This document shows positions 25,489 to 34,621 of a stretch of 64,000 nt of DNA, piece by piece. The stretch lies in contig NZ_QYUM01000002.1 of NCBI RefSeq assembly GCF_003590775.1, forward strand, positions 558,001-622,000. The letters are read 5' to 3'. The DNA comes from Sphingomonas cavernae. Lineage in GTDB: Bacteria; Pseudomonadota; Alphaproteobacteria; Sphingomonadales; Sphingomonadaceae. Under the pieces are notes generated by a model. That model made no database searches, was not told where the DNA came from, and worked only from the letters and a program-made list of their open reading frames with translations. Each line of letters starts with the position of its first letter. Positions within the stretch are counted from its first letter, which is position 1. A program made the position numbers and the translations under genes.

Positions 25489-25861
25489 TGTCATTCCCGC
25501 GAAAGCGGGAATCCAGTACGGTGCCCGGCGTGGGCAAAAGCTATCACGTTTACATCCTGGCCAGCGGCCGCAACGGCACGCTTTACACGGGCGTAACCGG
25601 ATCGCTCGCGCATCGCATCTGGCAGCATCGCAATGGTCAAACCGATGGGTTCACCAAGCGATATTGCGTGACCACGCTGGTTCATGCCGAGGAGTTCGGG
25701 GATATCGACGCTGCCATTGCGCGCAAGAAGGCGATCAAGAAATGGCGCCGCGCGTGGAAGCTGGAACTGATCGAACGCCACAATCCTGACTGGCGCGATC
25801 TTTTCAGCGACTTGGCCTGATTGCGGCATCGCGCTGGATTCCCGCTTTCGCGGGAATGACA
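25489..25861. mobile_element. GIY-YIG gene bounded by perfect 28-base inverted repeats
   Basis: The left copy, 25489-25516, starts TGTCATTCCCGCGAAAGCGG. The right copy, 25834-25861, is its exact reverse complement over all 28 bases. Each copy also holds its own hairpin, ATTCCCGC-GAAA-GCGGGAAT. The two enclose one small GIY-YIG nuclease gene and almost nothing else. I saw no target-site duplication. The arrangement suggests a cassette moved as a unit, though the repeats may simply be the common intergenic repeat of such genomes. Confidence 0.55.
25521..25820 (+). CDS. GIY-YIG nuclease superfamily protein
   Basis: A 99-residue single-domain protein of the UvrC N-terminal/YhbQ kind. The signature appears as YHVYILASG and TLYTGVTGSLAHRIWQH, with the Arg of the helix in place and KKWRRAWKLELIERHNPDW at the C terminus. 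The open frame begins earlier, but those codons (PRKRESS) come from the flanking repeat and are unlikely to be used. GTG at 25521 or 25530 is preferred, without a clear ribosome binding site. The cellular role of stand-alone members is poorly known; DNA repair or homing-type activity are options. Confidence 0.83.
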   Translation: MPGVGKSYHVYILASGRNGTLYTGVTGSLAHRIWQHRNGQTDGFTKRYCVTTLVHAEEFGDIDAAIARKKAIKKWRRAWKLELIERHNPDWRDLFSDLA

Positions 25862-25878
25862 GCAAAGGAACCGGAGCC

Positions 25879-26589
25879 TTACGCCTCGAGCGCCTTCAGG
25901 ATCGCCTCGATCGAATCGGGCGACGTGGTGAAGCCCATATGGCCGCACGCGACCTCGAGCGCATGATCGCGCTCATGTGGAAGGCCCCGCGACGTGGCGG
26001 GCGCAACGACGCCGTCATTCTCCGACCACAGCGCAAAGGTCGGCACCGGCGGCTTTTCGGTGAGGTTGACGGGCAAGGGTGTGCGATCGACCGGATGTCG
26101 GTTGATGAGTTCATAGAGCCGCCAGGCGTGATTGGCGCGCAGATCGCCCGAAAAGGGGCTGCCCAGCGTGATGACGCGCGAAACGCGGTCGGGCCGATGC
26201 TTGGCATATTCGCGTGCGATCAGTCCGCCGAGGCTCCAGCCGATTAGTGCGGCGGGCTGTCCGCATTCGCGCTCGATCCGGTCCATCTTGCGGTCGAGCC
26301 GCTCGATGATGTCGCTGCGGACGCCGAAATTGCGGCCCTGGCCCCAGCTATAGGTCATATAGTTGGCCGCTTTGAGCGTACGGCGCAGCATCACCGTGGA
26401 GCCGTCGGAGGCGAGAAAGCCCGGGAGCACCATCACCGGCTTCCGCTCGCCGTCATGCTCAAAGCGCAGCGCGGGCCCATAGCGCCAGCCGCGGCGCAGA
26501 TCGGCAAGCACGCGCACCTCGCGCAGCAGCGCCCCCAGTGGGGGTGCACTGACATATTGCGTCTGTAACTGGCTCACGACTCGACCCAT
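25879..26589 (-). CDS. Alpha/beta hydrolase (lipase-like)
   Basis: A 236-residue hydrolase with a lipase-style start VMVLPGFLASDGSTVMLR (oxyanion loop) and the nucleophile elbow GWSLGG. The acid is in SENDGVV and the catalytic His in CGHMGF. There is no signal peptide from the chosen ATG, which follows a weak ribosome binding site; the frame is open up to 26685 but the extra residues look random. The substrate is unknown. It is convergent with the GIY-YIG cassette and follows the etfBA terminator region on the same strand. Confidence 0.82.
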   Translation of the reverse strand: MGRVVSQLQTQYVSAPPLGALLREVRVLADLRRGWRYGPALRFEHDGERKPVMVLPGFLASDGSTVMLRRTLKAANYMTYSWGQGRNFGVRSDIIERLDRKMDRIERECGQPAALIGWSLGGLIAREYAKHRPDRVSRVITLGSPFSGDLRANHAWRLYELINRHPVDRTPLPVNLTEKPPVPTFALWSENDGVVAPATSRGLPHERDHALEVACGHMGFTTSPDSIEAILKALEA

Positions 26590-26685
26590 GACATTTTCAT
26601 GACATGGAATAATGGCCAAAAATAGTAACAGTTCCGTCACATGCGCATTTTGCAGGCGCGAAGACGGTGCTTGCGCTGGACGCAA

Positions 26686-26720
26686 ACGAAAAAGGCCCCG
26701 GCTTTCGCCGAGGCCCTTTC
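26686..26720 (-). terminator. Terminator of the sucC-etfB-etfA operon
   Basis: Read leftward, the stem GGGCCTCGGC-GAAA-GCCGGGGCC is followed by TTTTTCGTTT. It lies about 25 bases after the etfA stop codon. Confidence 0.85.
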
Positions 26721-26743
26721 CGTGTCGAAATGCGTGTTTCGCG

Positions 26744-27673
26744 TCAGAGCTTGCCGGTCAGCTCGGGCACGATCTTGAAGAGATCGCCGACGAGGCCGAT
26801 GTCGGCGACCTGGAAGATCGGTGCGTCCTCGTCCTTGTTGATGGCGATGATGACCTTGGAATCCTTCATGCCGGCGAGGTGCTGGATCGCACCGGAGATG
26901 CCCACCGCGACATAGACCTCGGGGGCGACGATCTTGCCCGTCTGCCCGACCTGATAGTCGTTGGGCGCATAGCCCGCATCGACTGCGGCGCGGCTCGCGC
27001 CGACCGCTGCACCGAGCTTGTCGGCGAGCGGATCGATGACCGCGTGGAACTGCTCGGAGGATCCCAGCGCGCGGCCGCCCGAGACGATCACCTTGGCGCT
27101 CGTCAGTTCGGGACGCTCGGACTTGGCGATCTCGGCGCCGACGAAGCTCGACAGACCCGCATCGCCCTTGCCCGAAACGCTCTCGACCGCAGCCGAACCG
27201 CCCGTGGTCGCTGCCTTTTCAAAGGCAGTGCCGCGCACAGTGATCACCTTCTTGGCGTCGCTCGACTGCACCGTTGCGATCGCGTTGCCCGCATAGATCG
27301 GACGCGTGAAGGTATCGGCGCTCTCGACCGAGAGGATGTCCGAGATTTGCGCGACGTCGAGAAGTGCTGCGACGCGCGGCGCGATGTTCTTGCCGTTCGA
27401 GGTGGCGGGCACGACGAACGCGTCGTAACCGGCCATCAGGTCGGCGACCAGCGGTGCGACGTTCTCGGCGAGCGCATGGCCATAGGCCGCGTCGTCCGCG
27501 AGCAGCACCTTGGCCACGCCCGCGATCTTGGCGGCGGCATCGGCGGCGCCCTGCGCGCCCTGCCCAGCGACCAGCGCATGGACTTCGCCCAGCTTGGATG
27601 CGGCGGTAACCGCCGCAAGGGTCGCGTCCTTCACGGACGCATTGTCATGTTCGACGAGGACGAGGACGCTCAT
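26744..27673 (-). CDS. etfA: Electron transfer flavoprotein subunit alpha
   Basis: A 309-residue ETF alpha subunit that holds FAD and carries electrons from acyl-CoA and other dehydrogenases to ETF-quinone oxidoreductase. The C-terminal FAD domain is typical: [38 protein letters not shown] is present in parts, and [16 protein letters not shown] with [10 protein letters not shown]. Its ATG overlaps the etfB stop (ATGA). It ends before a strong terminator. Confidence 0.96.
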   Translation of the reverse strand: MSVLVLVEHDNASVKDATLAAVTAASKLGEVHALVAGQGAQGAADAAAKIAGVAKVLLADDAAYGHALAENVAPLVADLMAGYDAFVVPATSNGKNIAPRVAALLDVAQISDILSVESADTFTRPIYAGNAIATVQSSDAKKVITVRGTAFEKAATTGGSAAVESVSGKGDAGLSSFVGAEIAKSERPELTSAKVIVSGGRALGSSEQFHAVIDPLADKLGAAVGASRAAVDAGYAPNDYQVGQTGKIVAPEVYVAVGISGAIQHLAGMKDSKVIIAINKDEDAPIFQVADIGLVGDLFKIVPELTGKL

Positions 27674-28419
27674 GCCGCCACTCCCAGAGCCTTGAGTTTC
27701 GCAACCAGTTCATCGACATCGGCCACCTTGACGCCTGCCTGGCGCACGGGCGGCTCGGTGACCTTCAAAGTCTTGAGACGCGGGGCCGTGTCGACGCCGT
27801 AGTCGGCCGGGGTCTTCTGCTCGAGCGGCTTGGACTTGGCCTTCATGATGTTGGGGAGCGAAGCATAGCGCGGCTCGTTGAGGCGAAGATCGGTCGTCAC
27901 GATCGCGGGCAGCTTCAGCGACACGGTCTCGAGACCGCCATCGACCTCGCGCGTCACCTTGGCCTGGCCGGCCTCGAGCTCGAGCTTCGACGCGAACGTG
28001 CCCTGACCCCAGCCCAGCAGTGCGCCGAGCATCTGGCCGGTCTGGTTGCTGTCGTCGTCGATCGCCTGCTTGCCGAGGATCACCAGCTCAGGCGCCTCGG
28101 CCTCGACGACCTTGGCGAGCAGCTTGGCCACCGCCAGCGGCTCGACCTCGCCCTCAGCGGTGATCAGGATCGCGCGGTCTGCGCCCATCGCCAGCGCCGT
28201 GCGCAGCGTTTCCTGCGCCTTGGCCTCGCCGATCGACACCACGATGATCTCGGTCGCGGCGCCCTTTTCCTTCAGGCGGATCGCTTCCTCGACCGAAATT
28301 TCGTCGAAGGGGTTCATCGACATTTTCACGTTCGCCAGATCGACGCCCGTGCCATCCGCTTTCACGCGCGGCTTCACATTATAGTCAAGCACCCGCTTGA
28401 CCGGGACCAGCACTTTCAT
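27670..28419 (-). CDS. etfB: Electron transfer flavoprotein subunit beta
   Basis: A 249-residue ETF beta subunit, the AMP-binding partner of EtfA. Clear marks are [16 protein letters not shown] at the start, [16 protein letters not shown], and [20 protein letters not shown] in the form [17 protein letters not shown] with [16 protein letters not shown]. The frame is open nine codons further up, but the family start is MKVLVP. It lies 46 bases after sucC on the same strand and overlaps etfA. Confidence 0.96.
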   Translation of the reverse strand: MKVLVPVKRVLDYNVKPRVKADGTGVDLANVKMSMNPFDEISVEEAIRLKEKGAATEIIVVSIGEAKAQETLRTALAMGADRAILITAEGEVEPLAVAKLLAKVVEAEAPELVILGKQAIDDDSNQTGQMLGALLGWGQGTFASKLELEAGQAKVTREVDGGLETVSLKLPAIVTTDLRLNEPRYASLPNIMKAKSKPLEQKTPADYGVDTAPRLKTLKVTEPPVRQAGVKVADVDELVAKLKALGVAA

Positions 28420-28465
28420 GGCTCTTGCCTTCCTTGCTTCGCTCAAACTTCCCCGGGGAGGATGT

Positions 28466-29665
28466 TCAGGCGGCTACCTTTACCTGCGCCACGATCTTCT
28501 TCGCGGCATCGCCAAGATCGTTGGCGGGAACGATATCAAGCCCCGATTCGGACAGGATCTTCTTGCCCTCGGCGACATTTGTACCCTCGAGGCGCACGAC
28601 CAGCGGTACAGAGAGGTGCACTTCCTTCGCTGCGGCGACGATGCCCTCGGCGATGATGTCGCAGCGCATGATGCCGCCGAAGATGTTGACGAGGATGCCC
28701 TTCACCGCGGGATCGGAAAGGATGATCTTGAACGCCGAAGTCACCTTCTCCTTGCTCGCGCCGCCGCCGACGTCGAGGAAGTTGGCAGGAAAAGCGCCAT
28801 TGAGCTTGATGATGTCCATCGTCGCCATGGCAAGGCCCGCGCCGTTGACCATGCAGCCGATATCGCCGTCGAGCTTGATATAGGCGAGGTCGTGCTTCGA
28901 CGCCTCGAGCTCCATCGGATCCTCCTCGGTTTCGTCGCGGAGTTCCATCAGGTCCTTGTGGCGGAACAGCGCGTTCGAGTCGAAACCGACCTTGGCGTCG
29001 AGCACCATCAGCTTGTTGTCGCCGGTGATCGCCAGCGGATTGATCTCGATCTGCGCGGCGTCGGTGCCGAGGAACGCGTCATAGAGCTTGGCCGCAACAT
29101 TCTGCGCCTGCTTGGCGAGGTCGCCGGTCAGCCCCAGCGCCGCGGCAACCGCACGGCCGTGGTGCGGCATGAAGCCCGTGGCGGGATCGATGTCGAGCGT
29201 GTGGATCTTCTCGGGCGTGTCGTGTGCGACGGTCTCGATGTCCATGCCGCCTTCGGTCGAGACGACCATCGCAACGCGACCAGTGGCGCGATCGACGAGA
29301 ACCGCGAGGTAGAATTCCTTCTCGATGTCGACGCCGTCGGTCACGTACAGGCGGTTGACCTGCTTGCCGGCTTCGCCCGTCTGGATGGTGACCAGCGTGT
29401 TGCCGAGCATGTCGGTCGCATGCGCCTTCACCTCGTCGAGCGTCTTGGCCAGGCGGACGCCGCCCTTGGCGTCGGGGCCGAGCTCGACGAACTTGCCCTT
29501 GCCGCGGCCGCCCGCATGGATCTGCGCCTTCACGACATAGAGCGGCCCGGGGAGCTTCTTGGCGGCCTCGACCGCTTCCTCGACCGAGAGGGCCGCATGG
29601 CCGGCGGGAACGGGCACGCCGAACTTCGCGAGCAATTCCTTCGCCTGATATTCGTGGATGTTCAT
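28466..29665 (-). CDS. sucC: Succinyl-CoA ligase (ADP-forming) subunit beta
   Basis: A 399-residue TCA-cycle enzyme subunit with an ATP-grasp N half ([37 protein letters not shown]) and a CoA-ligase C half ([33 protein letters not shown]). The length matches the family exactly. It needs SucD for activity, but no sucD follows; the next genes are etfB and etfA. The alpha subunit must be encoded elsewhere. Confidence 0.96.
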   Translation of the reverse strand: MNIHEYQAKELLAKFGVPVPAGHAALSVEEAVEAAKKLPGPLYVVKAQIHAGGRGKGKFVELGPDAKGGVRLAKTLDEVKAHATDMLGNTLVTIQTGEAGKQVNRLYVTDGVDIEKEFYLAVLVDRATGRVAMVVSTEGGMDIETVAHDTPEKIHTLDIDPATGFMPHHGRAVAAALGLTGDLAKQAQNVAAKLYDAFLGTDAAQIEINPLAITGDNKLMVLDAKVGFDSNALFRHKDLMELRDETEEDPMELEASKHDLAYIKLDGDIGCMVNGAGLAMATMDIIKLNGAFPANFLDVGGGASKEKVTSAFKIILSDPAVKGILVNIFGGIMRCDIIAEGIVAAAKEVHLSVPLVVRLEGTNVAEGKKILSESGLDIVPANDLGDAAKKIVAQVKVAA

Positions 29666-29756
29666 GGGCGATCCAAGCCTTTCCGCATTGCAACAGGGAG
29701 AGTCGCTGGCGGCTTAAGCATAGCTGGGCCACGAAGGAAACCCCCCGCTTTGGGGT

Positions 29757-30068
29757 TCAAAACCCCAGCGCGCAGCCGGCGGCGGCCTTGCTCGTCTCGG
29801 CAAGTATCTCGGGGTCGCGCAAGGCGCGGACCTTGTGGAGGAATTCCGTAGCGGAAAGATCGCTGATGCGATCGCCCTTCAGACTGCCCAGCGACTGGAT
29901 GCGGCGCAATTGCGCAATCGACAGTTCGTTGACCATGCGATCGGCCATGCACGACGCCATGGCAGGCGAAAGTCCCGCGTCCTGCAGGCCATTGCGCAGC
30001 CGGGTTTCCGGAGTCGCGCACGCCGAAAGCGCGAGCAGCGGTATGAGGCAAACATGGCTATAACGCAT
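29757..30068 (-). CDS. Small lipoprotein, unknown function
   Basis: A 103-residue protein with a lipoprotein signal peptide (MRYSHVCLIPLLALSAC, lipobox L-S-A-C at 14-17). The mature part (residues 18-103) is helical with two further Cys residues (SCMADRM and AGCALGF) that could pair. Segments such as MVNELSIAQLRRIQSLGSLKG look like a conserved domain of proteobacterial lipoproteins, but no function is known to me. Frames further upstream lie in the repeat at 30076-30160. Confidence 0.75.
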   Translation of the reverse strand: MRYSHVCLIPLLALSACATPETRLRNGLQDAGLSPAMASCMADRMVNELSIAQLRRIQSLGSLKGDRISDLSATEFLHKVRALRDPEILAETSKAAAGCALGF

Positions 30069-30075
30069 TAACACT

Positions 30076-30160
30076 CCGTCATGCTGAACTTGTTTCAGCA
30101 TCCATATCGAAGACCCCGCAAGACGGACAGATGGACCCTGAAACAAGTTCAGGGTGACGG
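30076..30160. repeat. Intergenic palindromic repeat pair (copy 2)
   Basis: CATGCTGAACTTGTTTCAGC on the left and GACCCTGAAACAAGTTCAGG then GTGACGG on the right, about 25 bases apart. It matches the pair at 20814-20908 nearly base for base in the outer parts but has a different middle. Confidence 0.78.
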
Positions 30161-30189
30161 AAGAGGCGTGTGACGCCTATATCCATCCC

Positions 30190-30702
30190 ATGCACTGGTC
30201 ACTCGGCATCCTGCTTTTCGCCGCCACCATCGCGGCGATGGAGGGCTTTGCCTATGCCGCGCATCGCTGGGTGATGCACGGGCCCGGCTGGTTTCTCCAC
30301 AAGAGCCATCACCGGCCGCGTACGGGCAATTGGGAGCTCAATGATCTCTACGCGGTGATTTTCGCGGTCCCTTCGATCGTGCTGCTGCTGGGCGGCGTCC
30401 AGCTCGACTGGGGCGACTGGGCCACATGGGTTGGCGCGGGCATCGCGGGCTATGGCGCCATCTATTTCGGCTTTCACGACGTGATCGTGCACAAGCGGCT
30501 CGATCACCGCTATCTGCCGAAATCCGATTATATGAAGCGGATCGTGCAAGCCCACCGGCTGCATCATGTGGTCGAAACCCGCGAGGGCACGGTCAGCTTC
30601 GGCTTCCTCTGGGCGCCGCGTCCCGAGGTGCTCAAGGCCACGCTCGCGGCGCGCGGCCATGCGGGCGTTCGAGCGCCAGCGGCACAGGATCGCGCGGGGT
30701 GA
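30190..30702 (+). CDS. crtZ: Beta-carotene hydroxylase
   Basis: A 170-residue integral membrane di-iron hydroxylase that adds 3- and 3'-OH to beta-ionone rings (beta-carotene to zeaxanthin). The histidine clusters are all present: HRWVMH, HKSHH, FHDVIVHKRLDH and HRLHH. Hydrophobic segments surround them (SLGILLFAATIAAMEGF and VIFAVPSIVLLLGGV). It reads toward the main crt operon, which is on the other strand about 900 bases away. Its TGA overlaps the GTG of the next gene. Confidence 0.93.
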   Translation: MHWSLGILLFAATIAAMEGFAYAAHRWVMHGPGWFLHKSHHRPRTGNWELNDLYAVIFAVPSIVLLLGGVQLDWGDWATWVGAGIAGYGAIYFGFHDVIVHKRLDHRYLPKSDYMKRIVQAHRLHHVVETREGTVSFGFLWAPRPEVLKATLAARGHAGVRAPAAQDRAG

Positions 30703-31103
30703 CGCGAGCGCTCGACTGGCTTGCGCGCACCATAATTGTCGCGCTGAGCCTGATCGCGACGCTTTCGATCATCGGCTCCATCGCCGCGATCCCATCGGGC
30801 AGCATCGAACAGCGGCTGCGCATGGACATGGCACACCAACCGACCGAGCTGCCCGATGATCCTCGGTCCTCCCCCGATACCGAAACGCGAGGCGGTGACG
30901 TTTCCCGGGCGCAAGGGACGGGCGCAAGCAAACTGGTTGCGCTGCCCCCGTCCCCGCCACGCAACGCGCTCGAGCCCTGGCTCGAATCGATCACCTATGC
31001 GCTGATCGCGATTGCAGCGCTGCTGGCGGCCGGCGTCTTCCTGTTGTGGCGTGCGCTCGGTCACTGGCGCCGCCTGGCCGATGCCGCCGAACCGCGGATC
31101 TAG
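30699..31103 (+). CDS. Two-TM membrane protein, unknown function
   Basis: A 134-residue protein starting with GTG that overlaps the crtZ stop (GTGA). It has a transmembrane helix near each end ([20 protein letters not shown] and [19 protein letters not shown]) and a polar, Pro/Ser/Thr-rich loop of about 75 residues between them. No family is recognised. Co-translation with crtZ hints at a link to carotenoids or membranes, but this is inference. Its stop codon overlaps the stop of the convergent macro-domain gene by three bases. Confidence 0.65.
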   Translation: MTRALDWLARTIIVALSLIATLSIIGSIAAIPSGSIEQRLRMDMAHQPTELPDDPRSSPDTETRGGDVSRAQGTGASKLVALPPSPPRNALEPWLESITYALIAIAALLAAGVFLLWRALGHWRRLADAAEPRI

Positions 31104-31612
31104 TCCGCCAGCGCCCGGCGATAGGCATCAAGCACATCGCTGCCGAAACAGGCGAAGATCACCCGCTCGATCTGGGGCTCGACCTCCAGAAAATCGCGCA
31201 CCTCGCGAACCGCGATCGCGGTCGCCGCATCGACGGGATAGCCATAGATCCCGCAACTGATCGCCGGAAACGCAATGCTCGCAACGCCGCAATCGGTGGC
31301 GAGCGTCAGGCTGCGGCGATAGCAGGATGCGAGCAGGTCGGGTTCCCCGGCCCCGCCGCCGCGCCAGACGGGCCCTACGGTGTGGATCACATGGCGCGCA
31401 GGCAACCTGTAGCCCCGCGTTATCCGCGCCTCGCCCGTCGGGCATCCGCCCAGCGCGGCGCATTCAGCGAGCAGGTCGGGGCCAGCCGCGCGGTGGATCG
31501 CCCCATCCACCCCGCCGCCGCCGAGCAGGCTCGAATTGGCGGCATTGACGATGGCATCCACCGCAAGCCGCGTGATATCGACTTGCAGCGCCTCGATGCG
31601 GTCACCGCTCAT
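31100..31612 (-). CDS. Macro-domain protein (O-acetyl-ADP-ribose deacetylase type)
   Basis: A 170-residue macro domain: [23 protein letters not shown], the ADP-ribose binding and catalytic Asn/Asp loop, is seen at about residues 18-40, followed by [10 protein letters not shown] and [12 protein letters not shown]. It matches the MacroD/YmdB group that removes ADP-ribose or hydrolyses O-acetyl-ADP-ribose. The ATG overlaps the crtB stop (ATGA), so it is the last gene of the carotenoid operon. No role in pigment synthesis is known to me. Confidence 0.9.
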   Translation of the reverse strand: MSGDRIEALQVDITRLAVDAIVNAANSSLLGGGGVDGAIHRAAGPDLLAECAALGGCPTGEARITRGYRLPARHVIHTVGPVWRGGGAGEPDLLASCYRRSLTLATDCGVASIAFPAISCGIYGYPVDAATAIAVREVRDFLEVEPQIERVIFACFGSDVLDAYRRALAD

Positions 31613-32574
31613 GACGGCTGCTCCTTCGGTCTCGTCCACAATCCGTCACGCGAATGCGCGCGCGATGGCTTTCCCAACGCCTGCGCCAGCGCGCGCGCCA
31701 CCCAGCCCAGCTTGGCTCGACGCGACGTCACGACGCGGTGGTCCCATCCGTGATCGCCGGACGCGACGACCGTGCGCACGATATCGCCATATATGCCCGC
31801 GGCCGCAAGCACTGCCCAGCGCGCGCGGAACGGCAGCCGCATGGCGCCGCTCCGCGCCGACGCTTCATACTCGGCAGCCATCTCCCCCAGCCATTTCGCC
31901 ATCACCGCCAGGCGCGGGCGGAATTGCGGCTTCATCTGCTCGCCAGGCGGAATGTCGAGTTCGACCAGCCAGTCGAGCGGCAGATAGCAGCGCGCCGCGC
32001 GGTCATCCTCCTCGATATCGCGCGCGATATTGGCGAGCTGGAAGGCGATGCCGAGATCGGCGGCGCGATCGAGCGTATCCGTATCCTCGCGGTCAACACC
32101 CATGACACGCGCCATCATCACCCCGACGACGCCGGCGACATGATAGCAATAGGTCAGCAGGTCCTGCTCAGTGCGCGGGCGCCAGTCCTCGGCATCGAGC
32201 GCGAAGCCCCGAATATGGTCGAGCGGCAGATGATGCGGGATCGCGCATTCGCGCACGACGATGCCCAGCGCATCAAAGGCGGGTTCGCCCGCTATCTGGC
32301 CCGAAAGCGCTGCCTCGGTCATCGCGCTGATATAGTCCAGCCGCGTCTCGGGGTCGGCAACGGCGACCATGTCCCCGCCATGATCCTGCCCATCCGCAAG
32401 GTCATCGCATTTGCGGCACCAGGCATAGAGCAGCCAGGCGCGCTCGCGCGTCGTCCGGTCGAACAGTCGGCTGGCCAGCGCGAAGGAGCGCGAACCGCGT
32501 GCGATACTCTCGCCCGCGGTCGCCACGAGCGCCTCGCGGCTTGCGCCGGTCACAGGTCCTTGCGGCCGATCCAT
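31609..32574 (-). CDS. crtB: Phytoene synthase
   Basis: A 321-residue squalene/phytoene synthase that condenses two geranylgeranyl diphosphates to phytoene. The two Asp-rich motifs are CDDLADGQD (near residue 56) and [22 protein letters not shown] (near residue 190, read in pieces). [12 protein letters not shown] and [17 protein letters not shown] are typical. It overlaps the upstream LOG-family gene by 25 bases and the downstream macro-domain gene by four. Confidence 0.95.
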   Translation of the reverse strand: MDRPQGPVTGASREALVATAGESIARGSRSFALASRLFDRTTRERAWLLYAWCRKCDDLADGQDHGGDMVAVADPETRLDYISAMTEAALSGQIAGEPAFDALGIVVRECAIPHHLPLDHIRGFALDAEDWRPRTEQDLLTYCYHVAGVVGVMMARVMGVDREDTDTLDRAADLGIAFQLANIARDIEEDDRAARCYLPLDWLVELDIPPGEQMKPQFRPRLAVMAKWLGEMAAEYEASARSGAMRLPFRARWAVLAAAGIYGDIVRTVVASGDHGWDHRVVTSRRAKLGWVARALAQALGKPSRAHSRDGLWTRPKEQPS

Positions 32575-33131
32575 TTGCCTGTCTGCGGCGGAACATAGTC
32601 CGCCAGCAGGTCAATGAGGTCGGCGACGCTTTCGGCGACGATCAGCATGTCACGGTGATCCTGCGTCAGGAAACCTTGCACGACCATATTGTCGAGAAAC
32701 GCGATCAGCGCGTCGTAATAGCCGCCGACATTGATCAGCGCGCAGGGCTTGGGATGATAGCCGAGCTGTCCCCAGGTCCAGACCTCGAACAGCTCCTCCA
32801 TCGTCCCGATCCCGCCGGGGAGCGCGATGAAGCCGTCGGCGCGCTCGGCCATCAGCGCCTTGCGCTCGTGCATATTGGCGGTGATGTGCAGTTCGGTGCA
32901 GCCCTGATGCGCGAGCTCGCGCTCGACCAGCGCCTGCGGGATCACGCCGATCACCTCGCCGCCGGCCTCAAGCGCCGCATCCGCGAGCACGCCCATCAGC
33001 CCGACATTGCCGCCGCCATAGACGAGCCCGATCCCCGCGCTCGCGAGTTCGCGGCCGAGCGCGGCGGCGGCCTCGCGGTGCGCCGGGTCGAAGCCCGGGC
33101 TCGAACCGCAAAAGACCGTGAAGTTCGTCAT
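32550..33131 (-). CDS. LOG-family protein (TIGR00730; cytokinin riboside 5'-monophosphate phosphoribohydrolase type)
   Basis: A 193-residue Rossmann-fold protein with the LOG signatures GGGNVGLMG and PGGIGTMEELFEVWTW (near residue 105). LOG proteins release the base from N6-modified AMP; many bacterial members act on AMP or have unknown substrates. The ATG overlaps the crtI stop (ATGA) and the 3' end overlaps crtB, so it is built into the carotenoid operon between desaturase and synthase. Confidence 0.93.
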   Translation of the reverse strand: MTNFTVFCGSSPGFDPAHREAAAALGRELASAGIGLVYGGGNVGLMGVLADAALEAGGEVIGVIPQALVERELAHQGCTELHITANMHERKALMAERADGFIALPGGIGTMEELFEVWTWGQLGYHPKPCALINVGGYYDALIAFLDNMVVQGFLTQDHRDMLIVAESVADLIDLLADYVPPQTGKWIGRKDL

Positions 33132-34621
33132 CGTCTCAAATCCTCCAGCATCAACCCGGCGGTGGCCTTGGCGCTCGCAACGACGCCGGGGATGCCCGCA
33201 CCGGGATGCGTGCCCGCGCCCGTGAAGTAAAGGTTGGAAATCGCGTCGTCGCGGTTGTGCGTACGGAACCACGCGCTCTGCGTCAGGATCGGCTCGAGCG
33301 AAAAGGCGCTGCCGTGATGCGCGCGGAGATCGACCGCAAAGTCGCTCGGCGCATAATGGAATTTGGTCACGATCCGCTCATGAATGTCGGGGATCAGCCG
33401 CCGCCCGATCTCGTCGAGAATGCGTTTCTCGAGGATCGGACCGATCTCGCCCCAGTCGACGGGCAGCTTGCCGAGATGGGGGACGGGCGCGAGCGCGTAG
33501 AAGGTCGAATGTCCCTCGGGTGCGAGCGATGGGTCGGTCACCGTCGGGTGGTGGAGGTAGAGCGCGAAATCCTCGCTCAGCACGCCGTGGTCGAAAATAT
33601 CGGTCAGCAGTCCGCGATAGCGCGGGCCGAACAGTATCGAATGATGCGGGATCCCCGGCCAGGTACCCTTGATCCCGAAATGGACGATGAACAGCGAGGG
33701 AGAGAAGCGCTTGGCTGACAGCGCTTCAGCCATGCGTGCCCCACGCCGATTGCCACCGAGCAGGTCGCGATAGCTGTGCATGATGTCGGCATTGCTCGCC
33801 ACCGCATCGGCCTCCATGTGCCAGCCGCTTTCGGTGCGCACGCCCGAGACGCGGTCGCCCACGGTTTCGATCTGCGCCACCGGATCGCCCAGTCGCAGCG
33901 TGCCGCCCAGCCGCTCGAAATGCGTCACCATGCCCGCAACGAGCCGGTTGGTGCCACCCTTGGCAAACCACACACCGTCGCGCTTCTCGATGGTGTGGAT
34001 GAGCGCGTAGATCGCACTCGTCGTCATCGGATTGCCGCCGACGAGCAGCGTGTGGAAGCTCAGCGCCTCGCGCAGCTTTTCGTTCTGGACGAAGTGCGAG
34101 ACCATCGAATAGACCGATCGCCAGGCCTGATAGCGCGCCAGCGCGGGTGCGGCCTTGATCATTGTCGCAAAGTCGAGGAACGCGGTGGCGCCCAGCTTCT
34201 CATAGCCTTCGGCGTGCACTCCGGCGGAATAGTCGAGGAACTTCTCGTATCCCTGCAGATCCATCGGGTTGAGCCGCGCGATCTCGGCGCGAAGCTGCGT
34301 CTCGTCGTTCGAATAGTCGAACTGCGTCCCGTCGGGCCAGTTGAGCCGGTAGAAGGGCGACACGGGCTCGAGCGTCACATCGTCCGACATCGAACGTCCA
34401 GACAATGCCCACAGCTCGATCAGACAACGCGGATCGGTGATGACTGTGGGGCCCGCATCGAAGGTGAAGCCGTCCCTTTCCCAGTAATAGGCGCGCCCGC
34501 CGGGCTTGTCGCGCGCCTCGATGATCGTCGTGTCCACGCCCGCCGATTGCAGGCGGATCGCGAGCGCAAGCCCGCCAAAACCCGCCCCGATGATCGCCGC
34601 CCTCTTTCCCCCCAGGCTCAA
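33128..34621 (-). CDS. crtI: Phytoene desaturase
   Basis: A 497-residue bacterial-type FAD-dependent desaturase converting phytoene to lycopene. The N-terminal dinucleotide motif GAGFGGLALAIRLQ is at about residues 12-25, with GGRAYYWERDGFTFDAGPTVITDP following in parts. The C-terminal motif is GTHPGAGIPGVVASAKATAG, also read in parts. The start is a TTG that overlaps the crtY stop (TTGA); no ATG is available before the FAD motif. The stop overlaps the LOG gene start. Confidence 0.96.
   Translation of the reverse strand: MSLGGKRAAIIGAGFGGLALAIRLQSAGVDTTIIEARDKPGGRAYYWERDGFTFDAGPTVITDPRCLIELWALSGRSMSDDVTLEPVSPFYRLNWPDGTQFDYSNDETQLRAEIARLNPMDLQGYEKFLDYSAGVHAEGYEKLGATAFLDFATMIKAAPALARYQAWRSVYSMVSHFVQNEKLREALSFHTLLVGGNPMTTSAIYALIHTIEKRDGVWFAKGGTNRLVAGMVTHFERLGGTLRLGDPVAQIETVGDRVSGVRTESGWHMEADAVASNADIMHSYRDLLGGNRRGARMAEALSAKRFSPSLFIVHFGIKGTWPGIPHHSILFGPRYRGLLTDIFDHGVLSEDFALYLHHPTVTDPSLAPEGHSTFYALAPVPHLGKLPVDWGEIGPILEKRILDEIGRRLIPDIHERIVTKFHYAPSDFAVDLRAHHGSAFSLEPILTQSAWFRTHNRDDAISNLYFTGAGTHPGAGIPGVVASAKATAGLMLEDLRR

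Noticed and set aside
25488-25520. The reading frame start PRKRESS as the N terminus of the GIY-YIG protein
   Set aside because: These codons lie in the left inverted repeat; the same peptide arises wherever this repeat is translated.
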